From the NCBI RefSeq assembly GCF_011799805.1, contig NZ_WXUB01000002.1, positions 868,001-932,000 of the forward strand: a DNA stretch of 64,000 nucleotides. The letters run 5' to 3'. The stretch comes from Maribellus sediminis (lineage in GTDB: Bacteria; Bacteroidota; Bacteroidia; Bacteroidales; Prolixibacteraceae). The notes below the pieces were generated by a model. The model saw nothing but the letters and a program-made list of their open reading frames with translations. It ran no database searches and had not been told where the DNA came from. Position numbers and translations under genes: made by a program. How positions within the stretch are numbered: position 1 is the first letter of the stretch; every line of letters starts with the position of its first letter. Of the stretch, positions 35,884-44,127 are shown one piece after another.

Positions 35884-37137
35884 CTATTGGATTATTACCT
35901 TATTCGCTTTCCTGCTTATTCCATTGTCGATGACAAAGAAATAAATGCCCGGATTGAATTGTTTCAATGAAATTACCGTTTTCTGAGCCTGTATCGGTTT
36001 CTGGTAAATATTCCTTCCGGTTATATCAAATATTTGTAAGCGGCAGTTTTCAACATCACCCATTTCAAGCGTAATCTGCGATGAAGCGGGATTTGGATAA
36101 ATACTGATTTGTTGTTCGACAAGATCAGCTGCAAGCCCGATTCCCGTTACACCGCTCGCATAATAATAAAAATCTTTTGTGTCGAGCACCCAATCAGTGG
36201 CGGTACTTTTTAAACTTGAATGCTGGTAGCGATGCAATTGTTTTATCTGGCCTTCGCCATTATACACGTATTCATGTTTCCAGTTGTAATCCCATTCATT
36301 GTTGACACTGTCGTAGGTACAAAATTCGTGTTTGAATAAATACTCATTGGCATATTCATACAAATGGCATGCGCAGGAATCCCATTGATTTTTCACACTA
36401 TCGTAACAAAACTGGTATTGTTTTTCAAGCTTATTGTCAACGTTATACTGGTATTCAAATTTGAATTGTTTGGCCCACTGATTCGCCACGCTGTCCCACT
36501 GGTACTGGCAACAGGAATCCTGACAATTTTGAGTGTTATACGAATACTCGTATTTGTAATAATAATTCCAATCACCGGCTTTTTCGTTCCAGCAATACAA
36601 TAATTTTTGAGCAACTGAATCATTGTTATTGTAAGCATATTCATACTTGAAAGCATTCTTCCAGGCATGTGAAACTGAGTCTCTTTGCTCCATGACATGG
36701 TCGTCCTTTTTGCCATTTTTATAGCCAAACGTATTCCTGATGGTTTGTTGCCACTGAGCAGTTATAGAGTCCATCTTATAAACAGCACTTTTAACAAGTT
36801 CGCCCTGACCATTATAGGTGTACTCGTTTTTTACCTTTTCGCGCCAGCCATTTTGCCACTGATACTGAATCTCTTCTCTAATTGTCTGGCTCCCGTTTAT
36901 GGTATTTCTGTACTGAACTTTGTATTGGTAAGATGAGTCATTTCCGGAATATCGGAACTGAACCATCGAATCAAGTTGATATTGTTCGCCCATTACGAAG
37001 TAATTAGGCTGGAAGTGTGCTTCATAAGCGCTTGCGCTCTGAATTTTTAGATTCTGCCAATCTTCTGTTGCGGCTGTGGAAGGTTGGAAAAAACTAAAAA
37101 ATAATCCTGCAATCAGGAAAGGTAAAATCTTTTTCAT
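35884..37137 (-). CDS. Secreted aromatic-repeat protein with T9SS sorting tail
   Basis: 417 aa. Signal peptide 1-22. Residues about 50-330 are imperfect units of roughly 35-40 residues built on the pattern Y-x-Y-(N)-x-x-x-(x)n-W-D-S-(V)-x-x-x-W, for example FEYQYNVDNKLEKQYQFCYD and WKHEYVYNGEGQIKQL. Each unit is rich in Tyr, Trp, Asn and Gln. The middle units hold several Cys (QDSCCQYQWDS, DSCACHLYEY), unusual for an exported protein unless they form disulfides. The last 75 residues (ISIYPNPASSQITLEMG to ANKVIIQ) are a type A T9SS tail. Surface adhesin or structural role is a guess. Flanked on both sides by the duplicated two-hairpin module. Confidence 0.85.
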   Translation of the reverse strand: MKKILPFLIAGLFFSFFQPSTAATEDWQNLKIQSASAYEAHFQPNYFVMGEQYQLDSMVQFRYSGNDSSYQYKVQYRNTINGSQTIREEIQYQWQNGWREKVKNEYTYNGQGELVKSAVYKMDSITAQWQQTIRNTFGYKNGKKDDHVMEQRDSVSHAWKNAFKYEYAYNNNDSVAQKLLYCWNEKAGDWNYYYKYEYSYNTQNCQDSCCQYQWDSVANQWAKQFKFEYQYNVDNKLEKQYQFCYDSVKNQWDSCACHLYEYANEYLFKHEFCTYDSVNNEWDYNWKHEYVYNGEGQIKQLHRYQHSSLKSTATDWVLDTKDFYYYASGVTGIGLAADLVEQQISIYPNPASSQITLEMGDVENCRLQIFDITGRNIYQKPIQAQKTVISLKQFNPGIYFFVIDNGISRKANKVIIQ

Positions 37138-37280
37138 GGTACGTAATTTTTTAGTTTTTGTATCTATTTACTTATCCGCTTAAAAAAAGTTTTACCCTAC
37201 CACAGTTTTAACTTTTGTTCAAAATAATTAAGAAATTATTATTTGTAGCGACCAGGCCAGGAAGTCTCCAAAAAACAGAA

Positions 37281-37318
37281 AACCGTTCGGTATCTAACAA
37301 TTCAAATACCGAACGGTT
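37281..37318. terminator. Hairpin A, copy 2 (terminator-like)
   Basis: AACCGTTCGGTAT (37281-37293) and ATACCGAACGGTT (37306-37318), 13 perfect pairs. Relative to copy 1 a U-A pair is replaced by G-C, a compensatory change. Followed by CTTT rather than a full T run. Confidence 0.65.
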
Positions 37319-37351
37319 CTTTCGAAGTTCAATTTCAAATAGAATATTCAG

Positions 37352-37385
37352 CGGGTGACTCTACGTTCCAACCCTAAGTCACCCG
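37352..37385. repeat. Hairpin B, copy 2
   Basis: CGGGTGACT (37352-37360) and AGTCACCCG (37377-37385). It sits 13 nt beyond the rimO stop and may end that transcript. Same stem and same order relative to hairpin A as in copy 1, with a diverged loop. Confidence 0.7.
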
Positions 37386-37398
37386 GTGAATTCTAATA

Positions 37399-38694
37399 TT
37401 AAATCAATTCTCCATACAAATCGTAGTCCTCGGCTCCGGTGACTTTAACAGTCACGAAATCGCCTTTCTTTAAAGACTTTTCAGAAGTGATAAGTACTTC
37501 GCCATCCACTTCAGGAGAATCAAATTCGGTACGGCCCACAAAAAAGTCGCCTTCTTCGCGGTCGATAATCACTTTAAATTCCTTCCCAATTTTTTGCTGA
37601 TTCAGTTCGGCTGAAATGTACTGCTGAACTTCCATGATTTCGTCGGCTCGTTCTTGTTTGGTTTCCTGATCCAAACGGTCTTTGTATTTTTCGGCTGCAT
37701 AAGTTCCGTCTTCTTCCGAATAGGGAAAAACACCCAAACGACCGAACTTCTGCTCTTCAATAAATTCTTTCAGTTCCTCAAAGTCTTCCTCGGTTTCACC
37801 CGGAAAACCAACCAGCATTGTTGTACGAATTACAACACCCGGTACTTCCTCACGAATTTTAGCAAGCAGCGCCTCCGTTTCTTCACGGGTAACATGGCGC
37901 AACATATTTTTCAGTACCGGATTGGCAATGTGTTGCAGCGGCATATCGAGGTATTTACACACCTTCGGATTTTCGCGCATCACCGGTAAAATATCCATTG
38001 GGAATTTGGTAGGGTATAAATAATGCAGCCTGATCCATTCAATGCCGTCAACTTCCGAGATCTTTTCGATCAACTCGGCCAATCGGTTTTTACCGTAAAT
38101 ATCTATTCCGTAATACGAAAGGTCCTGTGCGATAAGCAATACTTCCTTCACGCCTTTTTTAGCCAGGTAGCGGGCTTCCATCACCAGGCTTTCGATGGTA
38201 CGCGATTTATGCCGCCCGGTCATTTTCGGGATGGCACAAAACGAACACGAACGGTTGCAGCCTTCCGAAATTTTCAGGTAAGCAAAGTGCGACGGCGTGG
38301 TAATTTTTCGTTCGTAAATGTATTCGGGATGGTAGGTAACTTTAAGTTCTTCCACCATGGCTTTCATATCGAATTTACCAAAGTAGCGGTCCACTTCCGG
38401 CAGTTCATCTTCCAATTCATGCTGGTACCTTTCCGACAAACAGCCCATCACATAAAGCTTGTCGATCTTCCCGCGTTTTTTAGCTTCAGCGTAATCCAGG
38501 ATCATATCAATCGATTCCTGCTTGGCATCGTGGATAAAACCACAGGTATTAATGAATACCGCGTCAAAATCGGTTTCATTCGAATCGTGCATTACCTCAA
38601 ACTTTCCCTTCTCCAGCTGGCTTAGTAAAACCTCGGAATCTACCAGGTTTTTCGAACAGCCCATCGTCACTACATTTACCCTTTTCTTGCTCAT
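37399..38694 (-). CDS. rimO: Ribosomal protein S12 methylthiotransferase RimO
   Basis: 431 aa from the ATG at 38694 (MSKKRVNVVTMGCSKN); the frame runs 74 codons further up but without homology. Radical-SAM enzyme that methylthiolates the conserved Asp of ribosomal protein S12. The N-terminal UPF0004 domain carries three cluster Cys (MGCSKN, NTCGF, MGCLSER). The radical-SAM motif is CNRSCSFCAIP near residue 145, and a TRAM domain lies at the end (FVTVKVTGAEDYDLYGELI). GRHKSRTIESLVMEA separates it from MiaB. A TTTACTTTGC box sits just upstream. Confidence 0.95.
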   Translation of the reverse strand: MSKKRVNVVTMGCSKNLVDSEVLLSQLEKGKFEVMHDSNETDFDAVFINTCGFIHDAKQESIDMILDYAEAKKRGKIDKLYVMGCLSERYQHELEDELPEVDRYFGKFDMKAMVEELKVTYHPEYIYERKITTPSHFAYLKISEGCNRSCSFCAIPKMTGRHKSRTIESLVMEARYLAKKGVKEVLLIAQDLSYYGIDIYGKNRLAELIEKISEVDGIEWIRLHYLYPTKFPMDILPVMRENPKVCKYLDMPLQHIANPVLKNMLRHVTREETEALLAKIREEVPGVVIRTTMLVGFPGETEEDFEELKEFIEEQKFGRLGVFPYSEEDGTYAAEKYKDRLDQETKQERADEIMEVQQYISAELNQQKIGKEFKVIIDREEGDFFVGRTEFDSPEVDGEVLITSEKSLKKGDFVTVKVTGAEDYDLYGELI

Positions 38695-38803
38695 TTCTAA
38701 AAATTTGGTGCAAAGTAAAGATAATTTTGTCTGAATAAAAAGTATCGGGTAGATAGTCGTGAGTTCTGAGTACTGGGTATCAGTAATTAAGTAACAAGTC
38801 TGA

Positions 38804-39172
38804 TCATTTCTTGAAAATGAAGTACACGGCCAGCACCAGAAAAGTAAATCCAATAATATGGTTCCAGCGAAAACTTTCGGTTTTGAACAGCACGATTGTA
38901 AATATGGTAAACACAATAAGTGTTATTGCTTCCTGCAAAACTTTTAATTCGATGAGCGAAAACGGCCCTCCATTTTCTTTGTAGCCCAAACGGTTGGCCG
39001 GAACCTGGAAAAAATATTCGAAAAGGGCAATTCCCCAACTTATCAAAACGATAGAAATCAGCCCGAGTTTATTGAACCATTTCAGTTCAGCAAATTTCAA
39101 ATGCCCGTACTAGGCAAAAGTCATAAAAGTGTTGGAAAGAACCAACAACACAACGGTTGATATACCTTTCAT
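38804..39172 (-). pseudogene. DUF486 (DMT-type small membrane protein) gene with in-frame amber codon
   Basis: From the ATG at 39172 the frame reads MKGISTVVLLVLSNTFMTFA, then TAG (39112-39110), then YGHLKFAELKWFNKLG and on to FTFLVLAVYFIFKK at 38804. Without the stop this is a normal DUF486 protein of about 122 aa with four membrane helices (SIVLISWGIALFEYFF; ENGGPFSLIELKVLQE). DUF486 proteins usually have Trp at the interrupted position, so one G-to-A change (TGG to TAG) explains it. Re-initiation at the Met of MKFAELKW (39100) would give a 98-aa product lacking the first helix. Either a recent pseudogene, a sequencing error, or suppressed. Confidence 0.8.
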
Positions 39173-39367
39173 AATTTGTAAAAAAATCTTCGCAAAACTA
39201 TCGAAAAGAATCATCCGTTATCATCGCCTGATTACAAATTTCATGATTGAAAAAATAGTTAACCTCAAAATTCGATTAAGAATAATTAATTATTGATTTT
39301 CATACTTTATTTATTGTTTTTCGATAATTTTATATTTTATTTGCAATGACTATATAATCATTCAAAT

Positions 39368-39904
39368 ATGGAAATGAAAGTAAGTACACGTACAGAACAA
39401 ATTCTTACGGTTCTAAAAATTCTTGCATGGGTTGCCTTTTTTGGCTTTGCAGTATCAGCTGTTCTTTTTCTGTCTTCATACATTTCTGGTTTCTGGAATT
39501 CAATAAATATATTTGATATTAAAGAGGACCCCAACCTGTTACAATTGAGACAAGAAAATTCCGGTCTTTACACAATTTTAATGGCTTTCTCATTTATCAT
39601 GGCGCTTTTGAAAGCCATTGTATGGTGGATGGTCGCTAAAATCATCGATAAAATAAAAATCGATAATCCTTTTTCTATAGAGGTGGTGCATCAACTTGAA
39701 TACATTAGTTATTCACTTTTTACAATATGGGTATTATCCGTAACCGGCGGTGGTTTTATTGCCTGGCTGGGCGAAAAAGCAGGGACTCTTAATGACTCAT
39801 GGAATAAAGGGCCCTTTCTTTTTATGGCCGGACTTGTATTTGTCATCTCTCAAATTTTTAAACGCGGCGTAGAGATTCAGTCTGAAAACGATTTAACCGT
39901 TTAA
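39368..39904 (+). CDS. DUF2975 membrane protein (copy 1)
   Basis: 178 aa, four predicted helices: ILTVLKILAWVAFFGFAVSAVLFL, TILMAFSFIMALLKAIVWWMV, YSLFTIWVLSVTGGGFIAWL and LFMAGLVFVISQIF, ending EIQSENDLTV. DUF2975 proteins (for example B. subtilis YoaS) are encoded next to a small Xre-like regulator, as here: the HTH gene begins 2 nt later. The pair may form a membrane-linked regulatory switch; no function is established. A second DUF2975 gene at 40138 is a tandem paralogue. Confidence 0.88.
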   Translation: MEMKVSTRTEQILTVLKILAWVAFFGFAVSAVLFLSSYISGFWNSINIFDIKEDPNLLQLRQENSGLYTILMAFSFIMALLKAIVWWMVAKIIDKIKIDNPFSIEVVHQLEYISYSLFTIWVLSVTGGGFIAWLGEKAGTLNDSWNKGPFLFMAGLVFVISQIFKRGVEIQSENDLTV

Positions 39905-39906
39905 CC

Positions 39907-40113
39907 ATGGCAATAATTGTAAATCTTGATGTAATGATGGCCCGGCGCAAAATGTCGTTGAACGAGCTATCAGAAAAAGTGAACATCACACTGGCCAATC
40001 TTTCGATTTTGAAAACGGGAAAAGCCAAAGCCGTTCGGTTTAGTACGTTGGAAGCAATTTGCGAAGCGCTGGATTGCCAGCCCGGAGATATACTGGAATT
40101 TTCGAAAGATTAA
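39907..40113 (+). CDS. Xre/Cro-type HTH regulator (YozG-like)
   Basis: 68 aa single-domain DNA-binding protein: MAIIVNLDVMMARRKMSLNELSEKVNITLANLSILKTGKAKAVRFSTLEAICEALDCQPGDILEF. This is the five-helix Cro fold of the YozG-like group, whose partner is a DUF2975 membrane protein. Translation is likely coupled to the upstream gene (2 nt apart). A degenerate second copy lies at 40699-40903. Confidence 0.92.
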   Translation: MAIIVNLDVMMARRKMSLNELSEKVNITLANLSILKTGKAKAVRFSTLEAICEALDCQPGDILEFSKD

Positions 40114-40137
40114 AAACGCTCAATACAGATTATTCAT

Positions 40138-40695
40138 ATGGAAATTAAAATTACAACAAAGCAAATTCTGAAAGTGCTGCAAATACTTTCATGGATAATT
40201 TTTATCGGTTTATGTATCGAAGCCGGAGGAATTGTTGTCAATACCGTCATTATATTCTTCAGAAAGCCATCAGTCGCCTTCAATTTTTGGGACGAAACCG
40301 CATACCTCACCGATCTTTACCAGTTCGATCATGGACATTTCTTTGCTATTGCACTCATAATGATCATTGTATCGGTTTTGAAGGCAATATTATTTTACTT
40401 AATCGTGAAATTATTTACAGATAAACAGCTGAACATAACACGCCCGTTTAATATTGAGTTGAAAAATTTCATTATCAATTTGTCCAGTCTTTCTTTTGGT
40501 ATCGGTTTGTTCTCCTATTTTGGAATGAAATATTCGGTATGGCTTACTACCCAGGGAGCACAAAAAGCTGACCTGAAGGCCTTGCATCTCTCCGGAGCTG
40601 ATGTATGGATTTTTATGGCAATTATACTTTTTGTTATCGGGCAGGTTATGAAAAGCGGCATTGAAATGCAAAACGAAAACGAATTGACGATTTAA
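40138..40695 (+). CDS. DUF2975 membrane protein (copy 2)
   Basis: 185 aa, four helices. It shares with copy 1 the opening pattern TKQILKVLQILSWIIFIG and the closing pattern FVIGQVMKSGIEMQNENELTI (copy 1: FVISQIFKRGVEIQSENDLTV), so it arose by tandem duplication and then diverged strongly in the middle. Its HTH partner immediately downstream is broken, so this copy is either orphaned or uses the regulator of copy 1. Confidence 0.85.
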   Translation: MEIKITTKQILKVLQILSWIIFIGLCIEAGGIVVNTVIIFFRKPSVAFNFWDETAYLTDLYQFDHGHFFAIALIMIIVSVLKAILFYLIVKLFTDKQLNITRPFNIELKNFIINLSSLSFGIGLFSYFGMKYSVWLTTQGAQKADLKALHLSGADVWIFMAIILFVIGQVMKSGIEMQNENELTI

Positions 40696-40698
40696 ATC

Positions 40699-40903
40699 AC
40701 GGCAATAAAATTCATTTTGAGTTACAAATTGCCGTCACCAGGATTTACTCAGAAAACTTTCCGAAGAAAATGAATATACATTGGGCAAGCTTTCGATATT
40801 GAAAACAGGAAAAGCCAAAGCCATTCGTTTCAGCACACTGGAAGCCATTTGTGAAGCGCTGGATGGCCAGCCGGGAGATATCCCGGAATATTCAGCTGAT
40901 TAA
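40699..40903 (+). pseudogene. Remnant of a second HTH regulator (decayed duplicate)
   Basis: From 40745 to the TAA at 40901-40903 one frame reads LLRKLSEENEYTLGKLSILKTGKAKAIRFSTLEAICEALDGQPGDIPEYSAD, nearly identical to the C-terminal two thirds of the regulator at 39907. The position of the start codon is ACG (40699-40701) followed by GCAATA, as in ATGGCAATA of copy 1, but the frame then shifts and meets TGA (40718-40720). No in-frame ATG remains. The start is lost and the first third scrambled, while the rest is still highly conserved. Confidence 0.8.
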
Positions 40904-40927
40904 ATAAGAGGCAGTAACAAAATGAAA

Positions 40928-40960
40928 AGGGATGACATCTTTTTAAAAGATGTCATCCCT
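40928..40960 (-). terminator. Terminator of the creatininase gene
   Basis: AGGGATGACATCTTTT and AAAAGATGTCATCCCT (40928-40943, 40945-40960), 16 pairs on paper, with TTTTCATTTTG after it on the minus strand. A GAAGCTTGAAGCCTGCAGCTTGC word repeat lies between it and the gene end. Confidence 0.75.
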
Positions 40961-41000
40961 CTCTTTCTGGAAGCTTGAAGCCTGCAGCTTGCAACTCCAA

Positions 41001-41876
41001 CTATTGTTTCGTTTTTAAAGGATTCTTAGTTTGTTCAAAAAACTGTTTCTGCAGTTCAGGAACAACAGTATCAGCTTTTACCAGGCGAATCATCTCAATC
41101 AATTGACTTACCGTTTCGTTGATTAAGAGTTCACCTGCTTCGGCATTGGCCTTCGAACCGTCGCCGCCATAATGGTTAGGATAACTGGCATACCACCAAA
41201 TTCCGGTGTAAACGTATTTTAGTTTATTCATCCGATTCTGATCAACACCCGACTGTTGTCCGGCCCGGTCGATATGCACCAAAGTTGGCTGTGCAGCAGC
41301 CATTTCCGAGGTTTCGCTGTTTCCCGCATGCGAGTCATATTTATCATCCTGTGTCAACGCTTCAGCTTTTTCGTTCACTTCTCGATTATCTTCGGGCCTG
41401 AACCAGTACAAAGCATAATTACGCCGTTCCGACAATTGTGCCATTCCGAAAAAGTTCAGAAAAGCGTTATTGCCACCGTGACCGTTTACGATGATGATCT
41501 TCTCGAAACCGTTTCGACTGAGTTCGTCCAGCGTTTCCTGTAACATAAGCCAGATCAGTTCAGGCGAATAGGAAATCGTTCCGGGCTGATGCCGGGCTTC
41601 GTTAATCTGGCTAAAATAATACCACGGGAAAACAACCGTATACTCCTGTTCGGCAGCACGAAGGGCATACTCGCGAGCCATATACAAATCGGTACCAAGT
41701 GGCAGGTGCGGCCCATGCTTTTCCAATACGCCTATTGGTATAATGCAGGTTTTAGAACTTTTTTCAACAGCCTTAGCAAAATCGGGTGCGGTAAGTTCTT
41801 CCAAACGATAAGGCAGCTCCTGTGCCGACAACGAAAATGAAAGTAGCAAAAGGAAAAGTTGAATTAGTTTTTGCAT
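41001..41876 (-). CDS. Exported creatininase family protein
   Basis: 291 aa. Signal peptide 1-18 (LIQLFLLLLSFSLSAQ). Creatininase-type amidohydrolase fold with metal-site motifs PIGVLEKHGPHLPLGTD (Glu and His), IIVNGHGGNNAFL and the Glu of HAGNSETSEMA. The family includes creatininase and deformylases of the riboflavin/F420 and mycofactocin pathways, but a signal peptide points to a periplasmic amidase of unknown substrate. Single gene, divergent from the glycosyltransferase cluster, with a hairpin terminator downstream. Confidence 0.88.
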   Translation of the reverse strand: MQKLIQLFLLLLSFSLSAQELPYRLEELTAPDFAKAVEKSSKTCIIPIGVLEKHGPHLPLGTDLYMAREYALRAAEQEYTVVFPWYYFSQINEARHQPGTISYSPELIWLMLQETLDELSRNGFEKIIIVNGHGGNNAFLNFFGMAQLSERRNYALYWFRPEDNREVNEKAEALTQDDKYDSHAGNSETSEMAAAQPTLVHIDRAGQQSGVDQNRMNKLKYVYTGIWWYASYPNHYGGDGSKANAEAGELLINETVSQLIEMIRLVKADTVVPELQKQFFEQTKNPLKTKQ

Positions 41877-41966
41877 TGAAATTAGGTTTTAGTTAAACTT
41901 TCTCTAAAAATAGAATGTTCGAATTGTTTTAGCAATGATTTGCTAATTTTAAACCAAACTAAGAAT

Positions 41967-43253
41967 ATGCAGATACTAATTGCCCACAGTCATCTGAATC
42001 CCGGCGGAGTAACGCGGATCATCGAATCGCAGATCGACAGCCTGAAAAACATACCCGTAAAAGTGTTGGTTGGAACCTGCCCCAATCCTGAAACCATTAC
42101 CTCGCGCGGAGCAGAACTGGTAATTATGGGGGAGCTGAATTACCTGGAGCATAAAACATACAGCGATGATGAAGCCAAAGAAATGCTGGACACCGTGCTT
42201 GAAAAATTGCGGCAACAGATTACAAAGGATACTGTAATTCATTTCCATAACCTTAATTTGGGCAAAAATCCGATCGTAACATTTGCGGTTTACCTGCTGG
42301 CTAAAGAAGGTGTTCGGGTGTTTAATCATGCACACGATTTTGCTGAAGACCGCCCGTCGAATCAAACTTTTCTCGAAGAAATTATCAGCGATATTTTTTC
42401 ACACAACCTCAGCGAGGTGCTTTATCCCAATCTGCCAAATTACCAGTTTGGTGTGCTGAATTCGTTCGACCTCGAAAGGCTGCTTTCCTATGGTGTGGAA
42501 GCCGATCGAATTGAGTGGCTGCCCAATCCGGTTACTTTTTCATGTACGATTGAGAATCCTGACAAGGAAGCTTCGAAAAAGACGATCTGCGAAGAACTTA
42601 AAATCAGTGACGAGAAGCTGCTGATCACGTATCCTGTGCGTGTGATCCAGCGAAAAAACATTGGAGAATTCATCCTTTTATCGGTGCTATTCGACCATAT
42701 CACCAACTTTGTGGTAACACAGCCGCCTCAAAATCCGGTTGAACGCGAAATGTACCGGCAGTGGGTAAAATTCTGCGAAGACCATGAAATTGATGTGGTG
42801 TTTGAAGCCGGCAATAAAGTGGATTTCGAACAATTGCTTTGTGCCTCCGACTTTTGCATTACCACAAGTTACCGCGAAGGATTTGGCATGGTTTACCTCG
42901 AACCATGGTTGCTAAATACACCGGTGGTTGGCCGCGACATCGATTATATTACCAAGGATTTCAAAGATGACGGGTTTACTTTTCCAACGCTTTTTTACAA
43001 AATAAATATCCCGGAAATAAAGATCGATTTTAAAGATCTGAACATGAAAATGCAAATGGAGATCATTTGTGACCTGAAATCGGGCCGAATAGAAAAACAG
43101 AAGATGTTTGAACAAAATCCGATCCTCACCACTTTGTTTAATAAGGTTGCTGATCAGGTAATCGAACAAAATAAAGAAATCATAAAAAGCAACTACTCTT
43201 TGCAAGGCTATGGAAGTAAACTTCAGAACCGATATAAAAAGCTGGTTGGATAA
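41967..43253 (+). CDS. GT4-like glycosyltransferase (first gene of the osmolyte cluster)
   Basis: 428 aa from the ATG at 41967. GT-B fold: N-terminal half starting QILIAHSHLNPGGVTRIIESQIDSL, C-terminal half with VIQRKNIGEFILLS and the E-x7-E region YREGFGMVYLEPWLLNTPVVG that binds the nucleotide sugar in GT4. No membrane segment. Its last 44 nt overlap the HAD gene. Grouped with a GpgS-like enzyme and a GH13_18 phosphorylase, so I infer a role in extending glucosylglycerate, as mannosylglucosyl-3-phosphoglycerate synthase does in Petrotoga. Sugar donor unknown. Confidence 0.82.
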   Translation: MQILIAHSHLNPGGVTRIIESQIDSLKNIPVKVLVGTCPNPETITSRGAELVIMGELNYLEHKTYSDDEAKEMLDTVLEKLRQQITKDTVIHFHNLNLGKNPIVTFAVYLLAKEGVRVFNHAHDFAEDRPSNQTFLEEIISDIFSHNLSEVLYPNLPNYQFGVLNSFDLERLLSYGVEADRIEWLPNPVTFSCTIENPDKEASKKTICEELKISDEKLLITYPVRVIQRKNIGEFILLSVLFDHITNFVVTQPPQNPVEREMYRQWVKFCEDHEIDVVFEAGNKVDFEQLLCASDFCITTSYREGFGMVYLEPWLLNTPVVGRDIDYITKDFKDDGFTFPTLFYKINIPEIKIDFKDLNMKMQMEIICDLKSGRIEKQKMFEQNPILTTLFNKVADQVIEQNKEIIKSNYSLQGYGSKLQNRYKKLVG

Positions 43254-44127
43254 GCTGGAAAAACTGGCGCCACAGCCAACCACTTTCTGTCCCAACTTAA
43301 AAACTGATTCTCCCGATCCTATAAAAGCTGTCATTTTCGACATTTACGGCACACTCCTCATTTCCGCTTCAGGCGATATCGACCAGGCTTCGCTGTCTTC
43401 GGAAAATATCCGGACGGCCATGCAGGCAGGTGGTTTCGATCTCGACAAATGTGAACCCGTCACCTGTTCGTTTTTACTCGAGCAACTGCAAGTGAAAATA
43501 AAGGAGCAGCATGAAGCCCTAAAAAAACAGGGACATCCCTACCCCGACGTAGATATTTTTAAAGTGTGGACCGACATGTTTCGTGCAGCAGAAGAAAAGG
43601 GATTGCTGAAGTTGACCGGCGAAGAATCGTGGACAGATACCATTATTGTTTTCGAACTGCTGAGTAACCGCGTTTATCCCATGCCCGGAATGAAGGAAAT
43701 TCTGCTTTGGATAAAAGACAAAGGTTTGCCAATGGGCATTGTTTCCAACGCTCAGTTTTATACCCCGGTTATTATGAATTATTTCCTGAACGGTGAATTT
43801 TCGACAAAACAGGAAATCGATCTGTTTGAAAAGGACCTTTCGGTTTTTTCATTTAATGAACTCAGGGCAAAACCCGACACGGCACTTTTCGAAAAGTTTC
43901 TTCCAACACTAAAAAGTAAATACGGAATCAAGCCCTACGAAGCCATTTTTGTGGGGAACGACATGCTAAAAGACGTTGTCACCGCAAAAAAATCAGGCCT
44001 GCGGACCGTGTTATTTGCGGGCGATGAACGGTCGCTTCGTTTGCGCGAAGACGACGACCGTGTACGACGCATTTTCCCCGATTTTATTATTAATGACCTT
44101 TCACAACTAAAAGATATTTTAAAATGA
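43210..44127 (+). CDS. HAD-superfamily hydrolase (candidate phosphatase of the cluster)
   Basis: 305 aa. HAD core begins AVIFDIYGTLL with nucleophile Asp44. Motif II is GIVSNAQ (Ser), motif III is RAKPDTALFEKFL (Lys), motif IV is IFVGNDMLKDVVTAKKSG (Asp-x4-Asp). At +2 from the nucleophile there is Tyr46 instead of the Asp usual in phosphatases; DxYGT is typical of 2-haloacid dehalogenases but is also seen in other HADs. Overlap with both neighbours (44 nt and 4 nt) shows tight co-expression. The place in the cluster suggests removal of the phosphate from a glycosyl-3-phosphoglycerate; the motif makes this uncertain. Confidence 0.85.
   Translation: MEVNFRTDIKSWLDKLEKLAPQPTTFCPNLKTDSPDPIKAVIFDIYGTLLISASGDIDQASLSSENIRTAMQAGGFDLDKCEPVTCSFLLEQLQVKIKEQHEALKKQGHPYPDVDIFKVWTDMFRAAEEKGLLKLTGEESWTDTIIVFELLSNRVYPMPGMKEILLWIKDKGLPMGIVSNAQFYTPVIMNYFLNGEFSTKQEIDLFEKDLSVFSFNELRAKPDTALFEKFLPTLKSKYGIKPYEAIFVGNDMLKDVVTAKKSGLRTVLFAGDERSLRLREDDDRVRRIFPDFIINDLSQLKDILK

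Noticed and set aside
38023-38625. 200-aa open frame on the plus strand
   Set aside because: It is antisense to rimO, whose conserved motifs explain this DNA; no independent signal.
38695-38916. 74-codon upstream extension of rimO
   Set aside because: Cys/Trp/Leu-rich, no similarity to the UPF0004 domain, and a promoter-like box lies within it.
38787-39038. 83-aa open frame overlapping the DUF486 region in another frame
   Set aside because: The DUF486 frame accounts for the conserved protein sequence; this one is a shadow in a neighbouring frame.
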